A stretch of 64,000 bases of DNA from Pirellulales bacterium (GCA_019694455.1 JAIBBY010000011.1:37761-101760); one strand, 5' to 3'; shown: positions 1 to 10,050, counted from the first letter of the stretch. Program-made: numbers and translations. The notes: generated by a model from the sequence alone, not told the origin.

Positions 1-684
1 AGCTTGGTGACCGACTACGTCGAAACCGTCGTCGAGCGTTTTCGCGGCCGGATCGCGGTCTGGAACTGCGCGGCTCGGTTTGCCATCGGCGATGCGCTCT
101 CCCTCTCCGAGGAAGAATGCCTGCATCTGGCCGCCCGCGCCGTCGAAATCACGCGCCGCTGCGATCCCGATACCCCGGTCATCATGGCCTTTGACCAGCC
201 CTGGGCAGAGTACATGCGCGGCGGCGACCATGAACTCTCCCCCTTGCACGTCGCAGACGCCCTGTTGCGCAGCGAAGTCGGCCTGGCCGGCATCGCGCTC
301 GAGCTCAATCTGGGCTACCATCCCGGCGGCAGTCACCTGCGCCCCTTGCTGGCGGTCAACCGCCTGCTCGACTGGTGGGCCACGTTCGGGCTTCCCCTCT
401 ACGTGTATCTAACCCTCCCCAGCGCGACGTCGCCCGATCCCAAGGCCCACCTCCAGACGGGGGTGATCGAGCACGGTCCCTGGAGCGTCGCCATCCAAGA
501 ACGCTGGGCCGAGCAATTGGTGTCGCTCTGCGCCGCCAAGCCGGCCATTCACGGCATCTTCTGGAACGCCTGCCGCGACGACGAACCGCACGACTTTCCC
601 CACAGCGGCCTCTGGGACGCGCAGGGCGAAGAAAAAACCGTGCTCACGCTGCTGCGGCGGTTCCGGCGACGTCACTTGCGCTAG
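1..684 (+). CDS. GH10-like (xylanase fold) protein, 5' truncated, catalytic Glu not seen
   Basis: The frame is open to the left edge, so the N-terminus is missing; about 227 residues remain. The order of elements matches the second half of a GH10 endoxylanase barrel: a VWN segment where GH10 has WDVVNE, a helix before DPDTPVI, a GIALELNLGYH strand comparable to the GxGLQxH strand, a GLPLYVYLTLP strand where GH10 has ITELD, and a final GIFWNACRD strand comparable to the WG-x-x-D strand. On that alignment neither the acid/base nor the nucleophile Glu is present, so this may be a binding or otherwise non-hydrolytic homologue. The fold is inferred from motif order only. No same-strand neighbour follows closely, so its operon, if any, lies upstream of the window. 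Confidence 0.55.
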   Translation, partial: SLVTDYVETVVERFRGRIAVWNCAARFAIGDALSLSEEECLHLAARAVEITRRCDPDTPVIMAFDQPWAEYMRGGDHELSPLHVADALLRSEVGLAGIALELNLGYHPGGSHLRPLLAVNRLLDWWATFGLPLYVYLTLPSATSPDPKAHLQTGVIEHGPWSVAIQERWAEQLVSLCAAKPAIHGIFWNACRDDEPHDFPHSGLWDAQGEEKTVLTLLRRFRRRHLR

Positions 685-1262
685 GCGCGGCCGACGGTCA
701 GAATGCGCCGCGCAGGGCTTGACTTGGCGCCATCCACAAAAGTGTCGCGCTCAACTGCACTACCGCGAAACCACTACTCAAGCGGAGCAATGGATCAATC
801 ATCGCGCCAATTTGTGAAAATAGGAAATCTACAAAGACCTTTCTCGCGCTGCGAGGTTTGCTCAAGCGCCATCTTTTGCCAAATGGCCACCACACGAACC
901 ATGTTCCAAAATCAGTGGTAGAATTCGTTGGCTTTTTCTCCGCAGGGTTGAGATAATTGCTGCGGTTCCGGGAGATGGCGCTTAGTTTGTTGTGCGACTT
1001 GTCAGGCGGCTACCCCCTCCTACCTCACGCCCCTGCGACGCCTTCGCGATGCGAGAAAAACAGCGCTTCGAACCTGGCACTGCGCGGCGCCAACGATGGC
1101 TGTGTGCGCCCCCACCTGAGGATCGCGATCGATTCAATCTCCGGACGACGGACGGATCAATGCTTGGTCGACGGCGTGGACTGTCGTCTAGCGGAGAAGT
1201 GGTCCCATTTGCGCGCTGCACGCCCAACATTTGAATAGCCCTAGTTGCGTAGGAGTGTGACG
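685..1262. other. Intergenic region upstream of the sigma factor
   Basis: About 580 bases with no convincing gene. Short open frames here have no recognisable domain and no good ribosome binding site. A TAGAAT hexamer at 919-924 could be a -10 element, but no matching -35 is visible 16-18 bases upstream. The region probably carries the promoter and a long leader of the sigma factor gene. Confidence 0.4.
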
Positions 1263-2837
1263 TTGTACGACGCATTGTTGGACGAATTGGAAGAAGAACG
1301 TGGCCCCCTCGAAGACGCCGTCGAGGATGTCGAAAAGGACGTCGAGCTCGACAGTGAGCTAGACGACGAGGTCGAGGCCGAACTCGCGGCGGAAGAAGAG
1401 AGCGATGCCGCCGACGACGATGCCGACTTGGGCGCCGACGACCTGGTCATCGCCGAAGAAAGCGAGTCCTGGTCCGACGACCCCGTGCGGATGTATCTCA
1501 CCCAGATGGGCGAGATTCCGCTCCTCACCCGCATGCAAGAAATCGCGCTGGCCAAAGAGATCGAGCTCACCCGCCGCCGGTTTCGTCGCAAGCTGCTCGA
1601 ATGCGACTATGTCATTCGGCACGCGGTCAAAATCTTGAAGCGGGTCCATACCGGCGAACTCCCCTTCGACCGCACTGTGCAGGTCTCCGTCACCGATCGC
1701 CTGGAAAAGGACCAGATCACCGGCCGCTTGCCCCACAACCTGCAAACGCTCGACACCCTGCTGCGGCGCAATAAGCGCGATTACCGCATCGCTCTCTCCA
1801 AGTCGCACAAGGCGAATGAACGCCGCGATGCCTGGCGCCGCCTCGGCCGCCGCCGTCACCGAGCGGTCATCCTGGTCGAAGAACTCGGTCTGCGCACCCA
1901 GCGCATCGAGACCATGATCAAGACGCTGGAGGATTTCAGCCGCCGCGTTGATCAACTGCGCCATCAAATCCGCTCGCTCCCCAAAAATAAGTCGGTCGCC
2001 GCGCAGCGCGCCGAACTGCTCAAGGAGTATCGCGGCATCTTGAAGGCGTGCCAGGAAACCCCCACCAGCCTGCGGAACCGCATCGCCATTCTCAAAACGG
2101 TCTACTCCAAGTACCAACGGGCGAAACGCGGTCTCTCGGAAGGCAACCTGCGTTTGGTCGTCTCCATCGCCAAAAAATACCGCAATCGCGGCCTCAGCTT
2201 CTTGGATCTCATCCAAGAAGGGAACGCCGGCCTGATGCGGGCGGTCGACAAGTTCGAGTACCGCCGCGGTTTCAAGTTCTGCACCTATGCCACCTGGTGG
2301 ATTCGCCAGGCGATCACCCGCGCCGTCGCCGACCAGAGCCGGACGATTCGCATTCCGGTCCACATGGTCGAAACGATGTCCAAGGTGCGCAACGTGGCCC
2401 GCAAGCTGCTCCAAGAACTGGGCCGCGAGCCGACCATTGAAGAAACCGCCAAGTCGGCCGGCACCCCCATCGAGGAGACGCGCCGCGTGCTCGCCATGAG
2501 CCGCTACCCGATCAGCCTCGATCGACCGGTTGGCAACAGCGAGGACAGCCACTTTGGCGACCTGTTGCCCGACGGCACAGCCGAGAGCCCCGCGATCGGC
2601 GCCGCCCAAGAGATGCTCCGCGGCCGCATCCACAAGGTGCTCAAGAGTCTCAGCTATCGCGAACGCGAGATCATCAAGCTGCGCTACGGCCTCGGCGACG
2701 GCTACAGCTACACCCTCGAAGAAGTCGGGCACATCTTCAAGGTCACCCGCGAACGTATCCGCCAGATCGAAGCCAAGGCGGTGCGCAAGCTGCAACAGCC
2801 CGGCCGCTCGCAAGAACTCTCGGGCTTCCTCGACTAG
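1263..2837 (+). CDS. RNA polymerase sigma-70 family factor (RpoD-like, group 1/2)
   Basis: Directs RNA polymerase to promoters. I chose the TTG at 1263 because AGGAG at 1251-1255 sits 7 bases upstream; an upstream TTG at 1245 and a GTG at 1257 are also in frame but badly spaced from it. The 524-residue product has a very acidic N-terminus (about residues 2-73, roughly half Asp/Glu), region 1.2 ([12 protein letters not shown], about 72-100), a basic helical stretch of nearly 190 residues, region 2 with [13 protein letters not shown] and the DLIQEGN and [11 protein letters not shown] motifs (about 293-355), region 3, and region 4 ending in the helix-turn-helix [12 protein letters not shown] (about 495-506). 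A strong terminator follows. Housekeeping or a close paralogue cannot be decided here. Confidence 0.95.
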   Translation: MYDALLDELEEERGPLEDAVEDVEKDVELDSELDDEVEAELAAEEESDAADDDADLGADDLVIAEESESWSDDPVRMYLTQMGEIPLLTRMQEIALAKEIELTRRRFRRKLLECDYVIRHAVKILKRVHTGELPFDRTVQVSVTDRLEKDQITGRLPHNLQTLDTLLRRNKRDYRIALSKSHKANERRDAWRRLGRRRHRAVILVEELGLRTQRIETMIKTLEDFSRRVDQLRHQIRSLPKNKSVAAQRAELLKEYRGILKACQETPTSLRNRIAILKTVYSKYQRAKRGLSEGNLRLVVSIAKKYRNRGLSFLDLIQEGNAGLMRAVDKFEYRRGFKFCTYATWWIRQAITRAVADQSRTIRIPVHMVETMSKVRNVARKLLQELGREPTIEETAKSAGTPIEETRRVLAMSRYPISLDRPVGNSEDSHFGDLLPDGTAESPAIGAAQEMLRGRIHKVLKSLSYREREIIKLRYGLGDGYSYTLEEVGHIFKVTRERIRQIEAKAVRKLQQPGRSQELSGFLD

Positions 2838-2885
2838 TCCGTACTGCTAAACGTTACTGCCACACAAAATTGCCGCTGGTCCCCT

Positions 2886-2914
2886 AAGCCCACGAGCCTG
2901 CTCGTGGGCTTTTT
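2886..2914 (+). terminator. Rho-independent terminator after the sigma factor
   Basis: A perfect 10-base stem (2887-2896 with 2901-2910), a 4-base loop and a run of T from 2910 to 2914. It lies 50 bases past the sigma factor stop and before the convergent PEP-CTERM gene. Confidence 0.9.
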
Positions 2915-2965
2915 GCTGCGCGGCGCGCCAATCGCAGCCACATTGAATTGCTTCCGCGCGCAGAG

Positions 2966-3700
2966 CTAAGCGGCCGTTCCTGGCTTGCGTCTACTGATAA
3001 AGCCGACAGTGACGAGCGCGGCGATGCCGCCGAGCATGAACCCTGGTGGTTCAGGGACGCTAAACGCGTGGAAGGTTCCATGCGAGAACGCCTTGTCGCC
3101 TGCGGACGCCGTGAATCGTAGCTGTACGCCGATCTCGCCAACTATCGGCGGACCAAGGATAGCGGCCGGTCCGAAGCCTGCAAACAGGGTTCCATTGCCT
3201 TTACCGGGCGCGGCAACCAGCGTGAATGGGTGCGGGTAGTCAACAAACTTTGGCACTCCGTCGACCAGCCCCAAAAACATTGGATCGCCTGTTGTGTCAT
3301 CGGTAGACAGTGTTGCGCCATCACCATTCAGGTCCAAGATGGCGCCGCCCCAAATCCCCTGTATACCTGACGTCGCGAGGAACGGGACGGGAAGTGTCGC
3401 CAAGGCGGAGTACGTTTGCGCAGTTGACATCAGGTTTGTTACCTTGAGATCCACCGATAAGTAATTTGCGATTTGAATGTCTGACGTCGGACCTGCAAAG
3501 ATGTCCCATTCCAGTGAAAATGTGGCGGTGCTTTGGCTGCCCTCCGAATGATATTGGCCAATTGGCAAGAGATCTCCATCCGGGTTCAACGAAACAACGT
3601 TGGTCCCATCGGTGACCGCCAAATGAACCGGTATCGGCGCGGCGCTGGCCCACGTTGCGGAGATGGTCACAAGCACCAAAAAACCTAGCAGCGATCTCAT
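2966..3700 (-). CDS. PEP-CTERM sorted exported protein
   Basis: A 244-residue secreted protein of unknown role. The start at 3700 gives a clean signal peptide (MRSLLGFLVLVTISATWASA) and has GGAG upstream at good spacing; the frame continues upstream to 3925, but that extension has no signal-like start. The body looks beta-rich with no named domain. The C-terminus is a PEP-CTERM tripartite signal: VPEPPGF, a hydrophobic helix, then SRRKPG. In PEP-CTERM systems an exosortase removes this tail and the protein goes to the surface or extracellular matrix. No exosortase gene is visible in this window. Confidence 0.85.
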   Translation of the reverse strand: MRSLLGFLVLVTISATWASAAPIPVHLAVTDGTNVVSLNPDGDLLPIGQYHSEGSQSTATFSLEWDIFAGPTSDIQIANYLSVDLKVTNLMSTAQTYSALATLPVPFLATSGIQGIWGGAILDLNGDGATLSTDDTTGDPMFLGLVDGVPKFVDYPHPFTLVAAPGKGNGTLFAGFGPAAILGPPIVGEIGVQLRFTASAGDKAFSHGTFHAFSVPEPPGFMLGGIAALVTVGFISRRKPGTAA

Positions 3701-3980
3701 CCCACACTCCAAGGCGCGCAGCAGCGCAGCAAAAGAAGAAGGACCACAGTCCTTCATTGGGTTCCCAGAAGAAAGCCCCGATCGAGTCTGTTGGCTTAGC
3801 CGCGATCTCGATTCACTAGCGCTGCCGGTGGGAGAGTGGAAAATCTGAACGAACTCTACTGACTTTCCAGAGAATAGGTGATCTTGCCACCGAGGGCCAG
3901 CAGAAACACAAATAATTCCGAGCATGCGAATTGCCGCGAGCAGCGCAATTCAATGCAGCGATCACAGATGCCATTCGCCG

Positions 3981-4697
3981 TTACCCGCGGCGGCGGCGCA
4001 TGCGCTCGGGCGGGCCGTAGCTCCCTTGCACCGCTTCGTCCGGGTCTTGCGGCGTGACGCCAAGCACAATGTCCCAATTCGCCGCCAGTTCGCCAATCCG
4101 CGAATCGGCCAGCGGCGCAAAGTCGGCCATCACCCGCTGGCGATCGGCCGCCTCGCGAATGCCGCGAAACACCATGTCGCGGTCGTTCAGTTCGTGCCCG
4201 CGGATGAAAAGCTGCGTCGTGTAAATCCGCCGCCCATTTTGGCTAATGCCAAAATGAATGTGCGGGCAGCGGCCCGTGTACGGCGGCGGCTTGATGGTGC
4301 GGAAATAGTACTGCCCCTTGGAGTCGGTGAGAAAGCGTCCATAGCCCTGAAAGTTGGCGTCTCGCTTCTCTTGGTTCGGATCGCGCGAGTGCAAATAGGC
4401 GCCGTTGTTGTCCACCTGCCAGATCTCGACTACCGCGTTGCGCAGCGGCGTGCCGGTGGGTCCAAGAATTCTCCCCGCTAAATGCGTGATCTCGCCAATC
4501 GCTGGGGTGGTTCCGTCGCCGACAATCAACAGATCGTTGTCCACATCGAGCGGCAACTTGTCGGGATAGAACGGCCCCTCGGTGAGCGCCGGCGTCTTGG
4601 CCAATTCTTCCGCGAACAACCCACTCACCGAAAACCAGGCGGCGCCGCCAGCCACGCTACCCAACATTTGCCGACGGTTCCAATGCGATCGCGACAT
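3981..4697 (-). CDS. Tat-exported intradiol ring-cleavage dioxygenase
   Basis: A 238-residue member of the intradiol dioxygenase family (protocatechuate 3,4-dioxygenase/catechol 1,2-dioxygenase type), which uses Fe(III) to open catechol rings. Visible ligand candidates are the Tyr in GAYLHS, the Tyr in PPPYTGR and the two His of CPHIHF, in the family order Tyr-Tyr-His-His. The N-terminus NRRQMLGSVAGGAAW is a twin-arginine signal, so a folded metalloenzyme is likely exported. The start at 4697 has AAAGGG upstream. It follows the DUF1501 gene on the same strand after 43 bases, so the two are likely co-transcribed. The substrate is unknown; the fold is also used on non-catechol aromatics. Confidence 0.9.
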   Translation of the reverse strand: MSRSHWNRRQMLGSVAGGAAWFSVSGLFAEELAKTPALTEGPFYPDKLPLDVDNDLLIVGDGTTPAIGEITHLAGRILGPTGTPLRNAVVEIWQVDNNGAYLHSRDPNQEKRDANFQGYGRFLTDSKGQYYFRTIKPPPYTGRCPHIHFGISQNGRRIYTTQLFIRGHELNDRDMVFRGIREAADRQRVMADFAPLADSRIGELAANWDIVLGVTPQDPDEAVQGSYGPPERMRRRRG

Positions 4698-4740
4698 GCC
4701 AGACCCTTTCCGAATAGTGACCCCTGAGCGGCAGATTATA

Positions 4741-6111
4741 TCAACCCCACAACTCGGCGATTGGTTCGCAGGCGGGCAAGATCGGCGTCGGCCGCCCAGC
4801 ATAGTCGGTGAAGGACAGATCAAGCGGCACGCCCAGAAACTGATACCAGGTGGCCAATACGTCGGCCGGAGAAATCGGCCGCTCCAGCACCTCGTCGCCG
4901 CGGCGATTGGTGGCGCCAATCACCTGCCCGCCGCGCATGCCGCCCCCCGCCAGGAAGATCGACATGGTGTTGCCCCAATGCTCGCGGCCCGGTTGCCCGT
5001 TGAAGTTCGACAGCCGCGGCGTGTGCGACATTTCGCCCATTACCACCAGCAGCACTTTTTTGTCCAACCCGCGGGTGTACAGGTCTTCCACCAGCGCGCT
5101 CACTACCTGATCGAGCACCGGCAGACGCGCCTTCATTTCGGTGAAGATGTTCCACACGCTGGCGTGATCGTCCCAACTGAACGCCTTCTGGCCGGGGACA
5201 TGCGGAAAATCGACGCTGACGATCCGCGCGCCCGACTCGACCAATCGCCGCGCCAGCAGGCAGCGCTGCCCCACCGTATGCCGCCCATACCGATCGCGCG
5301 TGCGCGGGTCCTCTGCGGCAATGTCGAACGCACGGGCGACGCGCTCGCTGGTGAGCATGGAGTACGCCTTCTGATTGAACTCGTCCAGCGAGTCCATCGC
5401 GCGCGTGGTGTCGATCTCGCGCCGCAGCCGATCAAAATCGGCCAATAGTCCCAGCCGTTCGCGCATCCGCGGACGCAGTTCGGCCTTGGCCGTCAGGTTC
5501 GGCATCTGAAAGCTGGGCTCGTTCGGGTCGCCGCGCACTTCCAGCGGATCGAGTTGGCTGCCCAGATACGCGGCGCCTTGATAGCGCATGTGCGGCAGCA
5601 CGACATGCGGAGGCATGCCCGGCTGCCGCTCGCCCAAGACATGATTGGCCACGGCCCAGACATCGGGAAACTTGGGGCGAAACGGCGGCGTCTCAATCAA
5701 CTCGCCCGGATAACCGGTGAGCATGGTATGCGAACTGTTCGCATGACCGGGGCTGTTGTGGCTAACCGAGCGCAAGAGCGCGAACTTGTCGGCCAGGCCA
5801 GCCAGCTTCGGCAAATGTTCTGATATCTCGATGCCCGACACGTTGGTGGAAATCGGCCGAAACTCGCCGCGATACTCGGTCGGCGCCTCGGGCTTCAGGT
5901 CAAAGGTCTCCATGTGGCTGGGGCCGCCCCATAACCACAGCACGAGCAGAGCCTTGTCGCTGGCAATTTCGCGACCGGCCTGGCTGGCCGTCGCCTCGAT
6001 CCGCAATAGATCGGCCAGGGAGAGGGAACTGAGACCAACAAGGCCGCTCCGGACGAACGATCGCCGATTGAGCGTGCCGGCGCAGCGAGCCGGATGAGTC
6101 GGGCCGAGCAT
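4741..6111 (-). CDS. DUF1501 family protein (sulfatase-like fold), Tat signal
   Basis: A 456-residue member of the DUF1501 family, abundant in planctomycetes and distantly related to the alkaline phosphatase/sulfatase superfamily. I chose the start at 6111 because GGGGGA lies 7 bases upstream; an in-frame ATG at 6150 has no good binding site. The N-terminus has the twin-arginine motif NRRSFVRSG followed by a hydrophobic stretch. The body shows WLWGGPSHMETFD, HNSPGHANSSHTMLTGY and GEMSHTPRLS, motifs typical of the family. It likely acts outside the cytoplasmic membrane. It is the first gene of a pair with the intradiol dioxygenase 43 bases downstream. Its reaction is not established. Confidence 0.9.
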   Translation of the reverse strand: MLGPTHPARCAGTLNRRSFVRSGLVGLSSLSLADLLRIEATASQAGREIASDKALLVLWLWGGPSHMETFDLKPEAPTEYRGEFRPISTNVSGIEISEHLPKLAGLADKFALLRSVSHNSPGHANSSHTMLTGYPGELIETPPFRPKFPDVWAVANHVLGERQPGMPPHVVLPHMRYQGAAYLGSQLDPLEVRGDPNEPSFQMPNLTAKAELRPRMRERLGLLADFDRLRREIDTTRAMDSLDEFNQKAYSMLTSERVARAFDIAAEDPRTRDRYGRHTVGQRCLLARRLVESGARIVSVDFPHVPGQKAFSWDDHASVWNIFTEMKARLPVLDQVVSALVEDLYTRGLDKKVLLVVMGEMSHTPRLSNFNGQPGREHWGNTMSIFLAGGGMRGGQVIGATNRRGDEVLERPISPADVLATWYQFLGVPLDLSFTDYAGRPTPILPACEPIAELWG

Positions 6112-6544
6112 CACGCTATCCCCCAATGGGCTCCACGCGCGAAAGTCCATGGTCGCGCTTTGGTCATCAGCATACCCGCTGAGGGTCGATTGGCGAAATT
6201 CTCCGCGTTACGACAGTCGTCGTTCCACCAGCCATGCGGCCATGCGAGCCGATGGAACGATTTGCATTCGCCAATTCCGAAAACTCCCGCCAGCAAGCTC
6301 CAGCCGGGACAAGCGATCCCTGCCTCAACTTCTTGCTATTGAGCAACTTGCAATGCTGCGCGTCGGACCGCTCTCAATTCGGAGTGCGGCGGTTTTCGGA
6401 GTTTACCCCCCTGTTTTTTGAAATTCGTTTGAATTCAATTCCGACCGACTCCAACGCGCCTGCCTGGCAATCGCGACAGAATACTTTTGCTTTTTGAGCC
6501 ACGCCGCTGCTAGGTTGAAAAGCATGGCGAACGGAGGGGGCCGC
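6112..6544. other. Divergent intergenic region
   Basis: About 430 bases between the leftward DUF1501 gene and the rightward LRR gene. It must hold both promoters. It is locally AT-rich around 6410-6490, but I could not identify a -35/-10 pair with confidence and see no gene. Confidence 0.35.
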
Positions 6545-7357
6545 ATGAGTTTGTCGTGCCCAGTGCGCGCAGGTCACAAGCCAAGGTGGTGTCGCGCCCG
6601 GCTCTCGCTGCGCGCGTTGTTGCTCATCGTTGCGCTGGTCAGCGCCGCCTTTGGTCTCACTCGCATTTGGATGCAGCGTCTCGACCGCGAGCGCGACATC
6701 GCCTCCCAGCTTACAAGCACAGGCAACTTTTATGTCACCAGCAGCCAGCACTCCATAGCCGACAAACTCGGCCTCGCTTGGCTGCTCGAGCGCCCAGAAA
6801 CACTTTGGCATCGCGATCCAACGCCCGTTCCCCCGCAAATCACGCTGGCGCCCGAACTGCGTGGGTTGGTGAACTGTCAGCTAGTAACCTCGTCGGTGGA
6901 CGACGAATTGGGGGTCCAGATTGCTCGGCTTCCGCGGCTGGAAGAATTAGAACTTGGCGGCGCGCGCATCGGCGAACCCACGCTGCGCGCCCTGAGTTCA
7001 CGGTCGCAATTGAGATCGCTCACGCTGAGCGGTTCAACCGTTTCCGATCAAGACCTCAGGCATCTGGCGGGTTTAACAAAGCTGCAATTTCTCAATTTGT
7101 TCGGCACTGACATTTCGGATGCGGGTGTCGAATACCTCTTGCGCATCCCTACGCTCGAAACACTCGATCTCGGTTACAGCCGCGTCACCGATGCCGGGAT
7201 TGTCCGGCTCGGTCAATTGCCCAACTTGCGGCAATTGTCCCTGTCGCGCATGGTCGTCTCCGAGCAAACCATTCAATCGCTCCGGCAGCGCCTGCCGCGG
7301 TTGCAGTTGATTCCCGTCGGTAGCAAGTCGCCACCGATCGCCGCCAACATGCAGTGA
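6545..7357 (+). CDS. Membrane-anchored leucine-rich repeat protein
   Basis: The 270-residue product begins at the ATG at 6545, with GGAGG at 6533-6537 seven bases upstream; an in-frame ATG at 6524 is less well placed. Residues about 20-40 form one transmembrane helix (SLRALLLIVALVSAAFGL). The C-terminal half has about five leucine-rich repeats of roughly 24 residues (LEELELGGARIGEPTL, LRSLTLSGSTVSDQDL, LQFLNLFGTDISDAGV, LETLDLGYSRVTDAGI). Such repeats bind other proteins. Planctomycetes have many of these proteins without assigned roles. It stands alone upstream of guaB. Confidence 0.85.
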   Translation: MSLSCPVRAGHKPRWCRARLSLRALLLIVALVSAAFGLTRIWMQRLDRERDIASQLTSTGNFYVTSSQHSIADKLGLAWLLERPETLWHRDPTPVPPQITLAPELRGLVNCQLVTSSVDDELGVQIARLPRLEELELGGARIGEPTLRALSSRSQLRSLTLSGSTVSDQDLRHLAGLTKLQFLNLFGTDISDAGVEYLLRIPTLETLDLGYSRVTDAGIVRLGQLPNLRQLSLSRMVVSEQTIQSLRQRLPRLQLIPVGSKSPPIAANMQ

Positions 7358-7400
7358 GCGTCCGCGGCTTGTGACCGTGAGAGCGCCTTGCGTGAACTAC

Positions 7401-7429
7401 TTCCGCACTGCGGCGCATTTCGCCATAAT
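7401..7429 (+). promoter_or_regulatory. Possible guaB promoter
   Basis: CATAAT at 7424-7429 is one base off the -10 consensus and sits 17 bases after TTCCGC at 7401-7406, a poor -35. It is 51 bases before the guaB start. Confidence 0.3.
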
Positions 7430-7479
7430 GCAAGGTCCCACCTTTCCCGGCCCAGGAAGCAAATCGCAGGAACCGATCC

Positions 7480-8958
7480 ATGGATCAAAAGTTTGCCGGC
7501 CAGGCGATCACTTTCGACGATGTGCTGCTCTTGCCGCGCTATAGCGATGTCGTCCCCAGCGATGTCGATGTGCGCACGCGACTCACCAAGCGGATTGCCC
7601 TCAATATTCCCCTGCTCAGTTCCCCCATGGACACCGTCACCGAGAGCGAAATGGCGATCGCGCTGGCGCAGGAAGGGGGACTCGGCATCATCCACAAGAA
7701 CATGTCGGTCGAGCGGCAAACCGAAGAGGTCGACAAGGTCAAACGCAGCGCCAACGGCATCATCGTCGACCCCGTTTGTCTCACCGCCGACGCCACCGTG
7801 GCCCGCGCGCGAGAGGTGATGCAAAAGCACCACGTCTCGGGCATTCCCATCACTGCCAGCGATGGCAAGCTGCAAGGCATTCTCACCCGCCGCGACATGC
7901 GGTTTCTGGAGGGGGGCGACCTCAAGGTTTCCGAGGTGATGACCAAGGCAAACCTGGTCACCGCCACAGGGACCGTATCGCTTGAGGAAGCTGAAACGAT
8001 CTTGATGGCAAATAAGGTCGAGAAACTTCTGCTGGTTGACGAAAATTACAGACTGACCGGACTGATTACGATCAAAGACATTGACAAGATGCGGCGATTT
8101 CCCAATGCCTGCAAAGATAGGCAAGGCAGGTTGCGGGTCGGGGCCGCGGTCGGCGTCTTTGATTACGAACGTATTGCAAGCTTGATCGCCAAGGATGTCG
8201 ACATTCTCGTCGTCGATAGTGCTCACGGTCACACGGCCAACGTGCTCGAAACCGTGCGCACCATCAAACAGCGCTGGGATATCGACGTCGTGGCGGGAAA
8301 CGTGGCAACCTACGAAGGCTGCCTCGACCTGATCAAAGCCGGAGCGGATGCCGTCAAGGTTGGCATCGGACCGGGTTCGATCTGCACCACGCGCGTGATT
8401 TCGGGTGTCGGTGTGCCGCAGGTGACTGCCGTGATGAACGCGGTCCAAGCGGCCCAAGAGACCGGCACCCCAATCATCGCCGACGGTGGGATTCGATACT
8501 CGGGCGATATGACCAAGGCAGTCGCCGCCGGCGCCCATGCGGTCATGATTGGCGGTTTGTTCGCCGGACTCGCCGAGAGCCCCGGACAGCAAATCCTCTT
8601 TCAAGGCCGCACGTTCAAGGTCTACCGCGGCATGGGATCGCTCGGAGCCATGGTCAAAGGCTCCAGCGAACGCTACCGCCAGGCCGATGAACGAGGTTCG
8701 GGCAAGTTGGTGCCCGAGGGTGTCGAAGGTCGAGTCCCCTTCAAAGGACCACTCGGACCTTTCATCTACCAACTCGTGGGTGGTCTGCGAGCCGGCATGG
8801 GCTACGTGGGCGCTCACAACATAGAAGAACTGCGGACCCAGTCGCGATTCATCCAAGTGTCGCCGGCTAGTGTTCGGGAGAGTCATCCGCATGACATCGC
8901 CATCACGCAGGAAGCGCCAAACTACACCGCCGAATACAACGGAGGTGATCCGCTCTAG
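7480..8958 (+). CDS. guaB: Inosine-5'-monophosphate dehydrogenase
   Basis: Oxidises IMP to XMP with NAD+, the committed step of GMP synthesis, in the cytoplasm. The 492-residue length is typical of bacterial enzymes. The N-terminal barrel part has TFDDVLLLP and the SSPMDTVTE motif; two CBS domains span about residues 95-205; the catalytic loop GPGSICTTR places the active Cys at residue 302; DGGIRYSGD and RGMGSLGAM are the phosphate-binding and flap regions. AGGAA lies upstream of the ATG. The 3' end overlaps the possible start of the next gene, suggesting co-transcription. Confidence 0.98.
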   Translation: MDQKFAGQAITFDDVLLLPRYSDVVPSDVDVRTRLTKRIALNIPLLSSPMDTVTESEMAIALAQEGGLGIIHKNMSVERQTEEVDKVKRSANGIIVDPVCLTADATVARAREVMQKHHVSGIPITASDGKLQGILTRRDMRFLEGGDLKVSEVMTKANLVTATGTVSLEEAETILMANKVEKLLLVDENYRLTGLITIKDIDKMRRFPNACKDRQGRLRVGAAVGVFDYERIASLIAKDVDILVVDSAHGHTANVLETVRTIKQRWDIDVVAGNVATYEGCLDLIKAGADAVKVGIGPGSICTTRVISGVGVPQVTAVMNAVQAAQETGTPIIADGGIRYSGDMTKAVAAGAHAVMIGGLFAGLAESPGQQILFQGRTFKVYRGMGSLGAMVKGSSERYRQADERGSGKLVPEGVEGRVPFKGPLGPFIYQLVGGLRAGMGYVGAHNIEELRTQSRFIQVSPASVRESHPHDIAITQEAPNYTAEYNGGDPL

Positions 8959-10006
8959 GCTGGCACATGGCCGGGCAAGGATCATCGCCGCGCTCGGCGT
9001 CGCCGTCGTACTGGTTTGGAGCGCAAGCGCCCGCGCCAGCACGCCAGACGAGTCAGCCCCCGCTCCATCGCGCTCGCGCGATTTCGCCAAAGCGCAAGGC
9101 GGCCGACTTCGCTGGAAGCCGTATCGTCCCATGCCGCCTGCCGCCGAGGCGGTGGCCCAAGAAGAGCAAGGCCGCCAGACGGACGAAGCCGCTCCTCCAG
9201 AAACCAACACCGATCGCGCGCTGCGCCGCGAACAAGAACGCGCCGAGCGCGAGGCCGAGTTCATCCAGCGCACCAGCGCCACCAAGGCCAAGGACGATCC
9301 TTTCTCCGATCCCTTCTTCGAAGATCGCGGTGCCAAACCCAAGTTGAAGGTCGAGCCGATTGTGGCGCAGCCGCAGGCTGAACCGGGACAGCCCGATCCG
9401 TTCCAACTGCAACCACAGCCCGACACCGCTACCGAAGAAGCGCCGCTACCCGAAGCGGCCGATGAGCAAATGCAGCGCGCCGAAGAACCCGAGCCACCGA
9501 CCACCGGCCGCGAGCGGGAAGAATTCGATCAAGAACTGGCGCAGGCCCCCGCCGGCGAACTCCCCCCCTGCCCCAAGCCAGAAGACGCCAAAGGCATCCG
9601 CGACATCACCACCGACATCTCGGCGCAAGCCGGCGAGTTTCCGCCAGAGTGCACCCTCGGCGACATGCCCTACCAGCCGCGCATGTTCGCCCAAACCACT
9701 TACACCTGGAAGGCCTCGGCGCTGTGCCACAAGCCGCTGTACTTCGAACAGTTTGCCCTCGAACGCTACGGCCACTCGTGGGGTCCCTTGGTGCAACCGT
9801 TCGTGTCGGGCGCCTTGTTCTTCCTCACCATTCCCATCCTGCCCTACGAGATGGGCATAGAACCGCCGTGCGAGTGCATCTATCCGCTCGGTTACTACCG
9901 ACCTGGCAGTTGCGCTCCCAAGATGATCTATCCGGTCCCGATCAGCCTGCGCGGCGGCTTGCTTGAAGCCGGCGTCTGGGTGGGCGCCGTGGCCCTGGTG
10001 CCATAG
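8945..10006 (+). CDS. Exported hypothetical protein with Pro/Glu-rich linker and Cys-containing C-terminal domain
   Basis: A protein of about 353 residues. The GTG at 8945 gives a good signal peptide (basic start, then [19 protein letters not shown]) but its GGAG is too close; an ATG at 8891 with GGGAG upstream is the alternative and would overlap guaB by 68 bases. The middle (about 40-200) is rich in Pro, Glu, Ala and Gln and probably disordered. The last 150 residues form a distinct domain with Cys at conserved-looking places ([47 protein letters not shown]) and hydrophobic stretches. I do not recognise the family. The layout suggests a cell-envelope protein. Confidence 0.75.
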   Translation: MIRSRLAHGRARIIAALGVAVVLVWSASARASTPDESAPAPSRSRDFAKAQGGRLRWKPYRPMPPAAEAVAQEEQGRQTDEAAPPETNTDRALRREQERAEREAEFIQRTSATKAKDDPFSDPFFEDRGAKPKLKVEPIVAQPQAEPGQPDPFQLQPQPDTATEEAPLPEAADEQMQRAEEPEPPTTGREREEFDQELAQAPAGELPPCPKPEDAKGIRDITTDISAQAGEFPPECTLGDMPYQPRMFAQTTYTWKASALCHKPLYFEQFALERYGHSWGPLVQPFVSGALFFLTIPILPYEMGIEPPCECIYPLGYYRPGSCAPKMIYPVPISLRGGLLEAGVWVGAVALVP

Positions 10007-10050
10007 CCGCTCGCAACACTCTCCGACACGACTCGCCAACTGCCAAACCA

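Noticed and set aside
703..921. 72-codon frame upstream of the sigma factor
   Set aside because: No domain, no binding site, and no reason to prefer it over noise.
1359..2813. 484-codon open frame on the minus strand
   Set aside because: It is antisense to the sigma factor and follows the high-GC codon pattern of that gene; no domain.
7273..9504. 743-codon open frame on the minus strand
   Set aside because: It runs antisense to guaB and the next gene, with composition of a shadow frame.
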